From the NCBI RefSeq assembly GCF_902833645.1, contig NZ_CADFGE010000012.1:237405-301404 (forward strand): a DNA stretch of 64,000 nt, in the 5' to 3' direction. Shown here piece by piece: positions 33,158 to 42,653 of the stretch. This stretch comes from Paraburkholderia fungorum. Lineage in GTDB: Bacteria; Pseudomonadota; Gammaproteobacteria; Burkholderiales; Burkholderiaceae. The notes below the pieces were generated by a model that ran no database searches, had not been told where the DNA came from, and saw nothing but the letters and a program-made list of their open reading frames with translations. Within the stretch, counting starts at the first letter, position 1, and each line of letters starts with the position of its first letter. A program made the position numbers and the translations under genes.

Positions 33158-34648
33158 ATGGCCGAGACCAGTACCGAATCACAAGCGTCGCCAGGCGGCG
33201 AGACCGTTGAGCTCAGCGAGTTCGCGAGCCTGCTGCAGAAGGAATTCAAGCCGAAAACCGACAAGGCGAAAGAAGCCGTCGAAGAGGCCGTCAAGACACT
33301 CGCCGTGCAGGCGCTCGCGGGCACGCATCTCGTGTCGAACGACGTGCTTGCCACCGTCGGCGCATTGATTGCCCAGATCGACAGGAAGCTCACCGAGCAG
33401 ATTCATCAGATCCTGCATAACGAAGAATTCCAGGCACTCGAAAGCGCCTGGCGCGGCCTGCATTATCTGGTGAACAACACCGAAACCGACGAGATGCTGA
33501 AGATCCGCGTCTTCAACGTTTCGAAGAATGAACTGGGCAAGACGCTCAAGAAATACAAAGGCACCGCGTGGGATCAAAGCCCGGTGTTCAAGAAGATCTA
33601 CGAAGAAGAATACGGTCAGTTCGGCGGTGAACCGTTCGGCGCTCTCGTCGCCGATTATTACTTCGACAACAGTGCGCCCGATGTGGACTTGCTAAGTTCG
33701 ATGGCGAAGATCGCGGCCGCGGCTCACGCGCCGTTCATTAGCGCCGCCGATCCGGCGGTGATGCTGATGGACTCGTGGCAGGAGCTCGCCAATCCACGCG
33801 ATCTGACCAAGATCTTTCAGACGCCCGAGCATGCGGCATGGCGTTCGTTTCGCGATTCCGAGGATGCACGCTATGTCGGTCTGACAATGCCGCGTTTTCT
33901 GTCGCGTGCACCGTACGGCGCGAATACGAATCCCGTCGAGGAATTCGATTTCGAGGAAGAGACGAGCGGCGATCCGAAGAACTACACATGGTCGAACGCG
34001 GCGTATGCGATGGCCGTCAACATCAACCGCTCATTCAAGACCTATGGCTGGTGCTCGCAGATTCGCGGCATCGAGTCGGGTGGCGCTATTGAAGGTTTGC
34101 CGGTGCACGCGTTTCCGTCGGACGACGGCGGTGTCGACATGACCTGTCCGACCGAGATCGCGATCAGCGACCGTCGCGAAGCGGAGCTGGCGAAGAACGG
34201 TTTCATGCCGCTCATTCACAAGAAAAACACGGACTTCGCTGCCTTTATCGGCGCGCAATCGTTGCAGCGTCCCGCCGAATACGAGGATGCCGACGCGACC
34301 GCCAATGCGAATCTCGCGGCGCGCCTGCCGTACCTGTTCGCGACCTGCCGCTTCGCGCATTACCTGAAGTGCATCGTGCGCGACAAGATCGGCTCGTTCA
34401 AGGAACGCAGCGACATGCAGATCTGGTTGAACAACTGGATCGGCCAGTACGTGGAAAACAATCCGGCCACCGCGACCGAGGCCGACAAGGCGCGCAAACC
34501 GCTCGCCGGTGCGGAAGTCGTGGTGGAAGAAGTCGAAGGCAATCCGGGTTATTACGGCGCGAAGTTTTTCCTGCGCCCGCATTACCAGCTCGAAGGACTG
34601 ACCGTGTCGTTGCGGCTCGTCTCGAAGCTGCCGTCGGCCAAGAAGTAA
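33158..34648 (+). CDS. tssC: TssC, large subunit of the contractile sheath
   Basis: 496 residues. Contains the typical EFQALESAWRGLHYLV segment (about 90-105), SSMAKIAAAAHAPFISA (about 185), CSQIRGIESGGAIEGLP (about 300) and a C-terminal FFLRPHYQLEGLTVSLRLVS. Together with TssB it forms the sheath whose contraction drives Hcp/VgrG outwards; ClpV recycles it. Length is normal and the sequence is intact. Confidence 0.97.
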   Translation: MAETSTESQASPGGETVELSEFASLLQKEFKPKTDKAKEAVEEAVKTLAVQALAGTHLVSNDVLATVGALIAQIDRKLTEQIHQILHNEEFQALESAWRGLHYLVNNTETDEMLKIRVFNVSKNELGKTLKKYKGTAWDQSPVFKKIYEEEYGQFGGEPFGALVADYYFDNSAPDVDLLSSMAKIAAAAHAPFISAADPAVMLMDSWQELANPRDLTKIFQTPEHAAWRSFRDSEDARYVGLTMPRFLSRAPYGANTNPVEEFDFEEETSGDPKNYTWSNAAYAMAVNINRSFKTYGWCSQIRGIESGGAIEGLPVHAFPSDDGGVDMTCPTEIAISDRREAELAKNGFMPLIHKKNTDFAAFIGAQSLQRPAEYEDADATANANLAARLPYLFATCRFAHYLKCIVRDKIGSFKERSDMQIWLNNWIGQYVENNPATATEADKARKPLAGAEVVVEEVEGNPGYYGAKFFLRPHYQLEGLTVSLRLVSKLPSAKK

Positions 34649-34714
34649 TCGGATCAGCAAGCTTCGGCAGCCCGGTGTCCATCGGGTTGTTGCTCACTTA
34701 TCAAGAGGAAAAAA

Positions 34715-35200
34715 ATGATTCTCCTGAACTTCGCAACGCAGATCAAAGGCACCTCCAAGGTCGAAGGCCATACCGACTGGATCGCCGTCAACTCCATGCA
34801 ACTGGGCGTCGGTCGCGCCATCTCCACGAGCAGCGACGGCGCGACCGATCGCGATACGAGCAATCCGTCGTTCTCGGAGGTGAGCTTTTCGAAGCCGACC
34901 GATATCGCGTCGGCTGACCTGTTCGCCCAGGCGACCTACGGCAAGTCGCTCGGCAAGGCGGAAATTCACTTCATCCAGACGGGCGGCGCGGACAAGACCG
35001 ACCAGGTGTATCTGAAGATCGAACTCGAGGAGGCGATCGTCAGTGCCTATTCGTTGTCGAGCGGCGGCGACCGGCCGTCCGAATCGTTCTCGTTGAACTT
35101 CGCGAAGATCTCGTTCCAGTACGACCAGTTCGACGGCGCCACGGTGAAGACCGGCACGCCGAAGAAGTGGGACCTGAGCACGAACAAGGCGTCGTACTGA
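34715..35200 (+). CDS. hcp: Hcp, type VI tube protein
   Basis: 161 residues, AAGAGGAAAAAA just before ATG 34715. Sequence features are IKGTSKVEGHTDWIAVNS, the FSKPTDIASADLFAQATYGKSL loop and VYLKIELEEAIVSAYSLSSGG, the beta-barrel of the Hcp1 family. Hexameric rings stack into the inner tube and can carry small effectors in the lumen. No C-terminal extension is present, so it is not an evolved Hcp. A GC-rich hairpin follows at 35243-35260. Confidence 0.97.
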   Translation: MILLNFATQIKGTSKVEGHTDWIAVNSMQLGVGRAISTSSDGATDRDTSNPSFSEVSFSKPTDIASADLFAQATYGKSLGKAEIHFIQTGGADKTDQVYLKIELEEAIVSAYSLSSGGDRPSESFSLNFAKISFQYDQFDGATVKTGTPKKWDLSTNKASY

Positions 35201-35242
35201 TTGCCGCTGTTCGGCCACACCGACCTTCACTGTTCTTCATGC

Positions 35243-35260
35243 CGCGGCGCTCGCGCCGCG
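35243..35260 (+). other. GC-rich hairpin after hcp
   Basis: CGCGGCG (35243-35249) and CGCCGCG (35254-35260) around a CTCG loop, 43 nt after the hcp stop and without a T run. It might protect the 3' end of an abundant hcp transcript or partly terminate it. Confidence 0.35.
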
Positions 35261-35285
35261 TGCCGGAGAATTTCAGAGATACGCC

Positions 35286-36095
35286 ATGACGACTCAGGAT
35301 CTGTTGCGAAACGGCCGGCTCGACGACGCACTCGCCGCGCTGACGCAGGAAGTGCGCGCCAATCCGGCCGATCCGAAAAGCCGCGTATTCCTGTTTCAGC
35401 TACTTGCTGTGCTTGGTCAGTGGGAGCGCGCGAATACGCAGCTTGCCGTGTGCGGCGAGCTGGATGCCGGTGCGCTGGCGATGGTGCAAAGCTACCGCGA
35501 GGCGCTGCGCTGCGAGGCATTGCGGGCGGAGGTGTTCGCGGGACGGCGTACGCCGGTCATCTTCGGCGAACCGGAAGCGTGGATCGCGTTGATGCTCGAA
35601 GCACTGAAGCGCGATGCCGACGGCGCCTTCGCCGAGGCCGCGCACATTCGCGCGGAGGCGCTCGAGATGGCGCCGGCCAGTAGCGGCACGCTAGACGGCG
35701 AACCGTTCGAATGGATTGCCGATGCGGATGCGCGCCTCGGGCCGCTGGTGGAGATGATCGTCAACGGCCATTATTACTGGGTCCCGTTTCACCGGCTGAC
35801 CCGCATTGCTTTTGACGCCCCGGCGGATTTGCGCGACACCGTGTGGATGCCCGCCCAGGTGACTTTTGCGAGCGGCGGCGAGAGCGTCGCCTTTGTGCCG
35901 ACCCGTTACGACGGCACACTTGCCGCGGCTAACGACGCGCTGAAGCTCGCGCGCCGCACCGAATGGCATGAGCCTCACGAGGGCGTGTTTGTCGGCGTGG
36001 GGCAGCGCGTCTTTGCAACCGACATGGGCGAGCACTCGCTGATGGACGTGCGCGAAATTCTGCTCGACGCCGCGCCCGCAGCGCCGCTGCAGTGA
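35286..36095 (+). CDS. tagJ: TagJ (ImpE-type) type VI accessory protein
   Basis: 269 residues. The N-terminal half has TPR-like helices (LLRNGRLDDALAALTQEVRANPADPKSRVFLFQLL). The C-terminal half contains the ImpE hallmark WIADADARLGPLVEMIVNGHYYWVPFHRL and a final TRYDGT segment. In the Pseudomonas HSI-1 system the counterpart binds TssB and ClpV and is thought to modulate sheath disassembly. Its presence places this cluster in the TagJ-bearing group. The gene ends 7 nt before tssE. Confidence 0.92.
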   Translation: MTTQDLLRNGRLDDALAALTQEVRANPADPKSRVFLFQLLAVLGQWERANTQLAVCGELDAGALAMVQSYREALRCEALRAEVFAGRRTPVIFGEPEAWIALMLEALKRDADGAFAEAAHIRAEALEMAPASSGTLDGEPFEWIADADARLGPLVEMIVNGHYYWVPFHRLTRIAFDAPADLRDTVWMPAQVTFASGGESVAFVPTRYDGTLAAANDALKLARRTEWHEPHEGVFVGVGQRVFATDMGEHSLMDVREILLDAAPAAPLQ

Positions 36096-36102
36096 GGCGA
36101 CC

Positions 36103-36612
36103 ATGGCCGAACTGACCGCTAAGGAACGTCTTCAGCCGTCGCTGCTCGACCGGCTGACCGACGACGAACCGGACAACACACAGGAATCTCGCGAACGCCG
36201 CGTGCTGTCGATGCGCACGCTGCGACAGGCGGTGCTGCGCGATCTCGCGTGGCTTTTCAATTCCAACGGTATCGGCATCCTGCAAGACCTCGACGCACTT
36301 CCACTCGCGGCGCAATCGGTCGTCAACTATGGCATGCCCGATTTTTCCGGGCAGACCGCTTCGGGTATCGACATCGAAGGCGTCGCGCGCCGTATGCGTC
36401 AGGCCATCTGGGACTTCGAGCCGCGTATCTTGCGCAACACGGTGCAGGTGCGGCCGATTGCGTTCGACAAAAGCTCACATAACCAGCTCATTTTCGAACT
36501 CGAAGGCGAACTGTGGGGACAGCCCGTGCCCGAGCGCCTGTTTCTGAAGACCGAGCTCGACCTGGAGATGGGCGAGATCCGCGTAACCGATTTCGACGCG
36601 GTGTTTTCCTGA
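36103..36612 (+). CDS. tssE: TssE, gp25-like baseplate protein
   Basis: 169 residues. The gp25/lysozyme-like fold is visible as SMRTLRQAVLRDLAWLFNS, then VVNYGMPDFSG and an IWDFEPRIL segment containing the conserved wedge Glu-Pro-Arg. The last base of its stop codon is the first base of the tssF ATG (TGATG), indicating coupled translation. It belongs to the TssE-F-G wedge of the baseplate. Confidence 0.95.
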   Translation: MAELTAKERLQPSLLDRLTDDEPDNTQESRERRVLSMRTLRQAVLRDLAWLFNSNGIGILQDLDALPLAAQSVVNYGMPDFSGQTASGIDIEGVARRMRQAIWDFEPRILRNTVQVRPIAFDKSSHNQLIFELEGELWGQPVPERLFLKTELDLEMGEIRVTDFDAVFS

Positions 36613-38501
36613 TGGACACGCGCCTGCTGCGCTACTACGAGCGCGAACTCCAGCATCTGCGCGAGACCGGCGGCGAATTCGCCCGCGAGTTTCCGAAGAT
36701 CGCCGGGCGCCTCGGACTCGAAAGTTTCGCGTGCGCCGATCCGTACGTCGAGCGCTTGCTGGAAGGCTTCAGCTTTCTCGCCGCGCGCGTGCAGATGAAA
36801 ATCGACGCCGAGTTTCCGCGCTTCACCGAACACTTGCTGGAACTGGTCTATCCGCATTATCTGGCGCCTACACCGTCGATGGCGGTGGTGCAGTTCGCGC
36901 CGGACCTGGCCGAAGGCAGCCTCGCCTCCGGTTTCACGCTGCCGCGCGGCACCGTGCTGAAAAGCATTCTCGGCAAGAACGATCAGACGCCGTGCGAATA
37001 CCGCACTGCGCACGAGACCACCCTGTGGCCGCTCGAAATCGCTCACGCGCAGTATTTCGCGCATGCCGGTGAGATTGCCGGGCTCGATTTTTCGCGACTC
37101 GGCAGCGTGCGTGCGGCCCTGCGATTGCGTTTGCGGACCACCGCCGGCCTTGCGTTCAACGAACTGTCGCTCGACCGCCTGACGCTGCATCTACGCGGCA
37201 GCGATGCGCTGCCCGCGCAGTTGTATGAGCAGATCTTCGGTCATGCGCTGGCATTGGTGGCGATGCCGGCCAGGACCAACGCCAACGGTAACGCGCTATG
37301 GCACGAGGTGATCGACCGGACGCAGATTGGCCGCGTGGGATTCGCGGCAGAAGAAGCCTTGCTGCCGCACGGACCGCGTTCGTTCCACGGCTACCGGCTG
37401 CTGCATGAGTATTTCGCGTTCCCGCAGCGTTATCAGTTCGTCGAACTCGGCGGCCTTGCACGCAGCGTCAGCCGATGCGCGGATAACGAACTCGATCTGG
37501 TGATCCTGTTCGACCGCTTGCAAGCGTCGCTCGAAGGCGGCGTCGGCACAGAGACATTCAGCCTGTTCTGCACCCCCGCGATCAATCTGTTTCCGAAGCG
37601 ATCGGATCGTATTCACCTGACGAAACAGCACGCCGAGTTTCACCTCATTCCCGACCGCACGCGGCCAATGGATTTCGAAATCCATCAGGTGCTGTCCGTC
37701 ACCGGGTACGGCAGCGGCAAGGATGAGCAGCAGGTCTTCCGGCCGTTCTATGCGGCCAACGATCTGATGAACGAGCGTGAGGCGGGCGCGTACTACCAGG
37801 TGCGCCGCGCGCGCCGCGTGCTGTCCGAGCGTCAGCGCCGCCAGGGGCCGCGTTCGAGTTACATCGGCAGCGAGATGTTCGTTTCGTTGGTCGACCCGTT
37901 GGAAGCGCCTTACCGCAGCGATTTGCGCCAGCTCGGCGCCGAACTGTTGTGCACCAATCGCGATCTGCCGCTGTCAATGCCGTTGGGTCTCGGCAAGACC
38001 GATTTCACGCTGGAGGCAAGCGCGCCCGTGCAGTCCGTGCGCTGCGTGGCCGGCCCCACCGCACCGGCGCCCTCCTATGCGGAAGGGGAAGTGGCGTGGC
38101 GCGTAGTCAGCCATCTGTCGTTGAACTATCTGTCCTTGCTCGATCAAGGCGAGAAGGAGGGCGCTTCGGCGCTGCGCGATCTGCTGCGCCTGTACGTGGG
38201 CGTTGCCGACACGGTCGGGCATCGGCAGATCGAAGGGGTGCGTTCGGTGTCGTCGCAGCCGGTCGTGCGGCGCATTCCCGCGCCGGGGCATATCGCTTAC
38301 GGACGAGGCTTGCAGGTCACCGTGACGATGGACGAAAGCGCCTTCGAAGGCGCGGGCATTTTTCTGTTCGGCAGCGTGCTCGAACAGTTCTTCGCCAAAT
38401 ACACATCGCTCAATACCTTCACCGAGACCGTCGTGCGTTCGGCCACGCGCGGCGACATCATGAAATGGCCGGCGAGGAGTGGGCGATGCGAAATCCTGTA
38501 G
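36612..38501 (+). CDS. tssF: TssF, baseplate wedge protein
   Basis: 629 residues from ATG 36612, which overlaps the tssE stop; upstream in-frame residues are tssE read in another frame. The start MDTRLLRYYERELQHLRE is the standard TssF N-terminus, followed by the DPYVERLLEGFSFLAARVQMK and ELVYPHYLAP motifs. Two copies of TssF bind one TssG and TssE in each wedge. The last 16 nt overlap tssG. Confidence 0.96.
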   Translation: MDTRLLRYYERELQHLRETGGEFAREFPKIAGRLGLESFACADPYVERLLEGFSFLAARVQMKIDAEFPRFTEHLLELVYPHYLAPTPSMAVVQFAPDLAEGSLASGFTLPRGTVLKSILGKNDQTPCEYRTAHETTLWPLEIAHAQYFAHAGEIAGLDFSRLGSVRAALRLRLRTTAGLAFNELSLDRLTLHLRGSDALPAQLYEQIFGHALALVAMPARTNANGNALWHEVIDRTQIGRVGFAAEEALLPHGPRSFHGYRLLHEYFAFPQRYQFVELGGLARSVSRCADNELDLVILFDRLQASLEGGVGTETFSLFCTPAINLFPKRSDRIHLTKQHAEFHLIPDRTRPMDFEIHQVLSVTGYGSGKDEQQVFRPFYAANDLMNEREAGAYYQVRRARRVLSERQRRQGPRSSYIGSEMFVSLVDPLEAPYRSDLRQLGAELLCTNRDLPLSMPLGLGKTDFTLEASAPVQSVRCVAGPTAPAPSYAEGEVAWRVVSHLSLNYLSLLDQGEKEGASALRDLLRLYVGVADTVGHRQIEGVRSVSSQPVVRRIPAPGHIAYGRGLQVTVTMDESAFEGAGIFLFGSVLEQFFAKYTSLNTFTETVVRSATRGDIMKWPARSGRCEIL

Positions 38502-39493
38502 CGCTCCTCGCGCCACTTGCCGGTGAACCACGGCGCTTCGATTTCTACGCGGCCCTGCGCCTGATCGAGGCCGCGTATCCGGACAACCCGCGTTTCGGCC
38601 GCTCGCAGCGCGCCGCTGACGATCCGGTGCGGCTGGCTCAGGCAGTGACGCTCGCCTTCGAGCCGGCGATGATCGAGAAGCTTGAATGGCGTGGCGAGAA
38701 ACCGCCGCGCATGGAGGTCAACTTTCTCGGCCTGAGCGGGCCGAACGGACCGTTGCCCTTGCATCTGACCGAGTACATCCGCGACCGTCTGCGCAATTCG
38801 GCCGATCCTACTCTGGCGCGCTTTCTCGACGTATTTCACCATCGCATGCTGTCGCTGTTCTATTGCGCGTGGGCCAACGCACAGCCCGCGGTCAGTCTCG
38901 ACCGTCCCGAAGCCGACCGTTTCGCGACCTATGTCGCCTCGCTTGTCGGACTCGGCATGCCGTCGCTGCAACATCGCTCGACACTGCCCGGCGTCGCCAA
39001 GCTCCACTATGCCGGGCGTCTTGCCGATCAGCGCCGCAATGCCGAAGGGCTGGCCGCGCTGCTCGCCGATTTCTTCCAGGTGCCGGTACGGGTCGAGCCT
39101 TTCATCGGGCATTGGCTGCGGCTGCCGGCCGACGAGCGCACGCGTCTGAAGACGGGCGTGAGCGCCGAGCGGCTGGGCGTGAGCACCGTGTTGGGCAGCG
39201 CGGTATGGAATGTTCAGCACAAGTTCCGTTTGCGCATCGGTCCACTCGACTTCGAGCAGTTCGCCACGCTATTGCCCGGCGGGACGAACCTCGCGCGTCT
39301 GATCGACTGGGTTCGACAGTACGCGGGCGACGCGCTCGCCTGGGATCTACGGCTCGTGCTCAGGAAGGAGCACGTGCCGCCGTTGCGGCTCGGGCGCACC
39401 GCGCGGCTCGGCTATACGACCTGGGTCGGCAAGCGCGAACGAACGCGCGATGCCGACCAGTTGCTGTTCTATCCGGTTCCTTCGCGATCCTGA
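38486..39493 (+). CDS. tssG: TssG, baseplate wedge protein
   Basis: 335 residues from ATG 38486, chosen because GAGGAG (38474-38479) lies 6 nt upstream; ATG 38465 would add seven residues. Contains RRFDFYAALRLIEAAYPD, VNFLGLSGPNGPLPLHLTEY and FLDVFHHRMLSLFYCAWA, all typical of TssG. Starts inside the end of tssF. Confidence 0.95.
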   Translation: MRNPVALLAPLAGEPRRFDFYAALRLIEAAYPDNPRFGRSQRAADDPVRLAQAVTLAFEPAMIEKLEWRGEKPPRMEVNFLGLSGPNGPLPLHLTEYIRDRLRNSADPTLARFLDVFHHRMLSLFYCAWANAQPAVSLDRPEADRFATYVASLVGLGMPSLQHRSTLPGVAKLHYAGRLADQRRNAEGLAALLADFFQVPVRVEPFIGHWLRLPADERTRLKTGVSAERLGVSTVLGSAVWNVQHKFRLRIGPLDFEQFATLLPGGTNLARLIDWVRQYAGDALAWDLRLVLRKEHVPPLRLGRTARLGYTTWVGKRERTRDADQLLFYPVPSRS

Positions 39494-39566
39494 GGCGACA
39501 AGTCTTCTGTGTCGGAGAAAGAACATTTCGTTAAACGTGGGCACCCATACGCTCTAGAGGACATTC

Positions 39567-42239
39567 ATGGCTGAGATCAGTCGCGTCGCGCTGTTCGGAA
39601 AGTTGAACGGGCTCGCTTACCGGGCGATAGAAAGCAGTACGGTGTTCTGCAAGCTGCGTGGCAATCCCTACGTGGAGCTTGCTCACTGGATTCATCAGAT
39701 CCTGCAACTGCAGGACTCCGACCTGCATCGCATCATTCGTCACTTCGACCTCGACACCGCCGTGCTCGCGCGCGATCTGACGGCGACGCTCGATCGCATG
39801 CCGCGCGGCTCGACCTCGGTTACCGATCTGTCGTCGCAAGTCGAGGAGGCCGTCGAGCGCGCGTGGGTGTACGGCACGCTGATGTTCGGCGAATCGCAGG
39901 TGCGCACGGGCTACATCATGGTCGGCTTGCTGAAAACGCCGGGTTTGCGTCATTCGCTATATGCGATCTCGCGTCAGTTCGAGAAGGTCAAGAGCGAGAC
40001 GCTCGCCGATGCATTCAACGAAATCGCCGGTGGCTCGCCGGAGGCGAACCTCGCGCCTACCGACAATTTCCAGATGGGTGCGGCAGCCCCTGGCGAGGCC
40101 AGCGGTGCGCTCGCTCCCGCAGCGCTCGGCAAGGGTGAAGCATTGAAACGCTTTACGCTGGATCTGACCGAACAGGCGAGAAGCGGCAAGCTCGATCCGA
40201 TCGTCGGACGCGACGAGGAAATTCGTCAGGTGATCGACATTCTGATGCGGCGGCGCCAGAACAATCCGATCCTCACCGGCGAGGCCGGTGTCGGCAAGAC
40301 GGCGGTGGTCGAAGGATTCGCGCAGCGCATCGTGGCGGGCGATGTGCCGCCGCAGTTGCGCGATGTGCGTCTGCTCACGCTCGACGTCGGTCTGCTGCAA
40401 GCGGGCGCGAGTATGAAAGGGGAGTTCGAGAATCGTCTCAGGCAAGTGATCGAAGAAGTGCAGGCCTCGGAAAAACCGGTGATCCTGTTTATCGACGAAG
40501 CGCATACGCTGGTGGGCGCGGGCGGTGCGGCGGGCACGGGCGACGCCGCCAACCTGCTCAAGCCGGCGCTCGCGCGCGGCACGTTGCGCACCGTTGCGGC
40601 GACCACCTGGGCCGAATACAAGAAACACATCGAGAAGGACCCGGCGCTCACGCGCCGCTTCCAGGTCGTGCAGGTGCCGGAGCCGTCGGAGGAAAAAGCG
40701 CTGCTGATGATGCGCGGCATTGCTTCGTCGCTGGAGACACACCATCGCGTGCAGATTCTCGACGAGGCACTCGATGCAGCCGTCAAACTGTCGCATCGCT
40801 ACATTCCGGCGCGCCAATTGCCGGACAAGGCCGTGAGCCTGCTCGATACCACCTGCGCACGCGTCGCCGTGAGCCAGCACGCCACGCCCGCCGCGATCGA
40901 CGATGCCAGAAAGCGCATCGCCGCGCTCGAAACGGAATTGGCGATCATTGGCCGCGAAACGGCGGTCGGTGTCGATACGCTTGAGCGCGAAACGCTCGCG
41001 ACGCAGAAGCTTGTCGGCGAACGTGCGCGGCTTGCCGAGCTCGATGCGCGCTGGCAAACGGAAAAGACGCTGGTGGACAGCATCCTCGAACTGCGCGGCA
41101 AGTTGCGCGATGCGACCGGCAAGGTCGAAGGCGCGGCCGATACCGGCAGCGCCGAGGCATGGCTCGCACAACTGAAAGATTTGCAGGCACAACTCGCCGC
41201 GCACCAGGGCGAGACCCCGCTGATTTTGCCGACCGTCGATCACCAGGCGGTCGCATCGGTGGTGCAGGACTGGACCGGCATTCCGGTCGGCCGGATGGTG
41301 AAGAACGAAATCGAGAATGTACTGAAGCTCGCCGATACGCTGTCACAGCGGATTATCGGCCAGCGTCACGCGCTTGACATGATCGCCAGACGCATTCAGA
41401 CCTCGCGCGCGGGTCTCGACAATCCAGGCAAGCCGATTGGCGTATTCATGCTGGCCGGCACCTCGGGCGTGGGCAAGACCGAGACCGCGCTGGCACTTGC
41501 CGAAGCGTTGTACGGCGGCGAACAGAATGTCATCACGATCAACATGAGCGAGTACCAGGAAGCGCATACCGTGTCGTCGCTCAAGGGCGCGCCGCCGGGC
41601 TACGTGGGCTACGGCGAAGGTGGCGTGCTGACCGAAGCGGTCCGTCGCCGCCCTTACAGCATCGTGCTGCTCGACGAAGTGGAAAAGGCCCATCCGGATG
41701 TGCACGAAATCTTCTTCCAGGTCTTCGACAAGGGTTGGATGGAAGATGGCGAAGGCCGCGTGATCGACTTCAAGAACACGCTGATCCTGTTGACGACCAA
41801 CGCCGGCACCGATCTGATCACGAGCCTGTGCAAGGACCCGGAGCTGATGCCCGACGCCGAAGGCATCGCCAAAGCCTTGCGTGAACCGCTGCTGAAAGTA
41901 TTCCCGCCCGCGCTGCTGGGCCGCCTCGTCACGATCCCGTACTACCCGCTGAACGACGAGATGATCGGCGCGATCATCCGCCTGCAACTCGGACGTATCG
42001 CGCGGCGCGTCGCACAAAGCCACAAGGTGCCGTTCACCTACGACGACGAAGTGGTCAGGCTGATCGCGAGCCGCTGCACGGAGCTCGAAAGCGGTGGCCG
42101 GATGATCGACGCGATCCTGACCAACAGTCTGCTGCCCGCCATCAGCGGCGAATTCCTGACGCGGCTGATGGACGGCAAGCCGGTGCGGCGCGCGCATATC
42201 ACCGTGTCGAACGGCGAGTTCAGCTATGCCTTTGATTGA
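39567..42239 (+). CDS. clpV: ClpV (TssH), sheath-disassembly AAA+ ATPase
   Basis: 890 residues. The N-domain (about 1-160) binds the sheath. AAA1 has Walker A GEAGVGKT at 238-245 and Walker B ILFIDEAHTL, a coiled-coil middle domain lies at about 440-560, and AAA2 has GTSGVGKTE (Lys637) and VLLDEVEKAHPDV. It unfolds contracted TssB/TssC for re-use. Both ATPase sites look intact. The gene starts 73 nt after tssG. Confidence 0.97.
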   Translation: MAEISRVALFGKLNGLAYRAIESSTVFCKLRGNPYVELAHWIHQILQLQDSDLHRIIRHFDLDTAVLARDLTATLDRMPRGSTSVTDLSSQVEEAVERAWVYGTLMFGESQVRTGYIMVGLLKTPGLRHSLYAISRQFEKVKSETLADAFNEIAGGSPEANLAPTDNFQMGAAAPGEASGALAPAALGKGEALKRFTLDLTEQARSGKLDPIVGRDEEIRQVIDILMRRRQNNPILTGEAGVGKTAVVEGFAQRIVAGDVPPQLRDVRLLTLDVGLLQAGASMKGEFENRLRQVIEEVQASEKPVILFIDEAHTLVGAGGAAGTGDAANLLKPALARGTLRTVAATTWAEYKKHIEKDPALTRRFQVVQVPEPSEEKALLMMRGIASSLETHHRVQILDEALDAAVKLSHRYIPARQLPDKAVSLLDTTCARVAVSQHATPAAIDDARKRIAALETELAIIGRETAVGVDTLERETLATQKLVGERARLAELDARWQTEKTLVDSILELRGKLRDATGKVEGAADTGSAEAWLAQLKDLQAQLAAHQGETPLILPTVDHQAVASVVQDWTGIPVGRMVKNEIENVLKLADTLSQRIIGQRHALDMIARRIQTSRAGLDNPGKPIGVFMLAGTSGVGKTETALALAEALYGGEQNVITINMSEYQEAHTVSSLKGAPPGYVGYGEGGVLTEAVRRRPYSIVLLDEVEKAHPDVHEIFFQVFDKGWMEDGEGRVIDFKNTLILLTTNAGTDLITSLCKDPELMPDAEGIAKALREPLLKVFPPALLGRLVTIPYYPLNDEMIGAIIRLQLGRIARRVAQSHKVPFTYDDEVVRLIASRCTELESGGRMIDAILTNSLLPAISGEFLTRLMDGKPVRRAHITVSNGEFSYAFD

Positions 42240-42253
42240 GGAGCGACGCTGCC

Positions 42254-42643
42254 ATGGCTAGCCAGGTCTCGATGGGCGCGACCCTGAAGTGCTCGTTCGG
42301 CGCGGCGCCGTCGAGCCTCGTCGTGTTGCCCACCAACAAGGTATTCGCGGAGGGGCCGCCCGCCGCGAACATCATGGACCACATTCCGCTTGTGAACATC
42401 ATGCCGTTCGGCATGTGCAACTCGCTCGCGAACCCCACGGTCGCCGCCGCGACGGCGGCCGCGCTCGGCGTGCTGACACCGATGCCATGCGTGCCCGCGA
42501 CGGTGTCGCCGTGGACACCCGGTGCGCCGACGGTGACGATCGGCAATTTCCCGGCCCTCGACAACACGTCGAACTGCCTGTGCACCTGGGGCGGCGCGGT
42601 CAGCTTCGTCGCGCCGGGCACTGTCAAAACGATGATTCCCTAG
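42254..42643 (+). CDS. PAAR-like protein (DUF4280 type)
   Basis: 129 residues from ATG 42254. The sequence MGATLKCSFGAAPSSLVVLP, ANIMDHIPLVNIMPFGMC, PCVPATVSPWTPGAPTV and CTWGGAVSFVAPG matches the DUF4280 PAAR-like family, with five Cys in the positions typical of this fold. PAAR proteins sharpen the VgrG spike and can tether effectors. No toxin extension is present. It sits between clpV and vgrG, and the next gene starts 10 nt later. Confidence 0.88.
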   Translation: MASQVSMGATLKCSFGAAPSSLVVLPTNKVFAEGPPAANIMDHIPLVNIMPFGMCNSLANPTVAAATAAALGVLTPMPCVPATVSPWTPGAPTVTIGNFPALDNTSNCLCTWGGAVSFVAPGTVKTMIP

Positions 42644-42653
42644 AGGCTGATAC

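Noticed and set aside
36513..36611. N-terminal extension of TssF
   Set aside because: These codons are tssE read in another frame; homology starts at ATG 36612.
37949..38485. N-terminal extension of TssG
   Set aside because: Overlaps tssF in another frame; GAGGAG directs the start at 38486.
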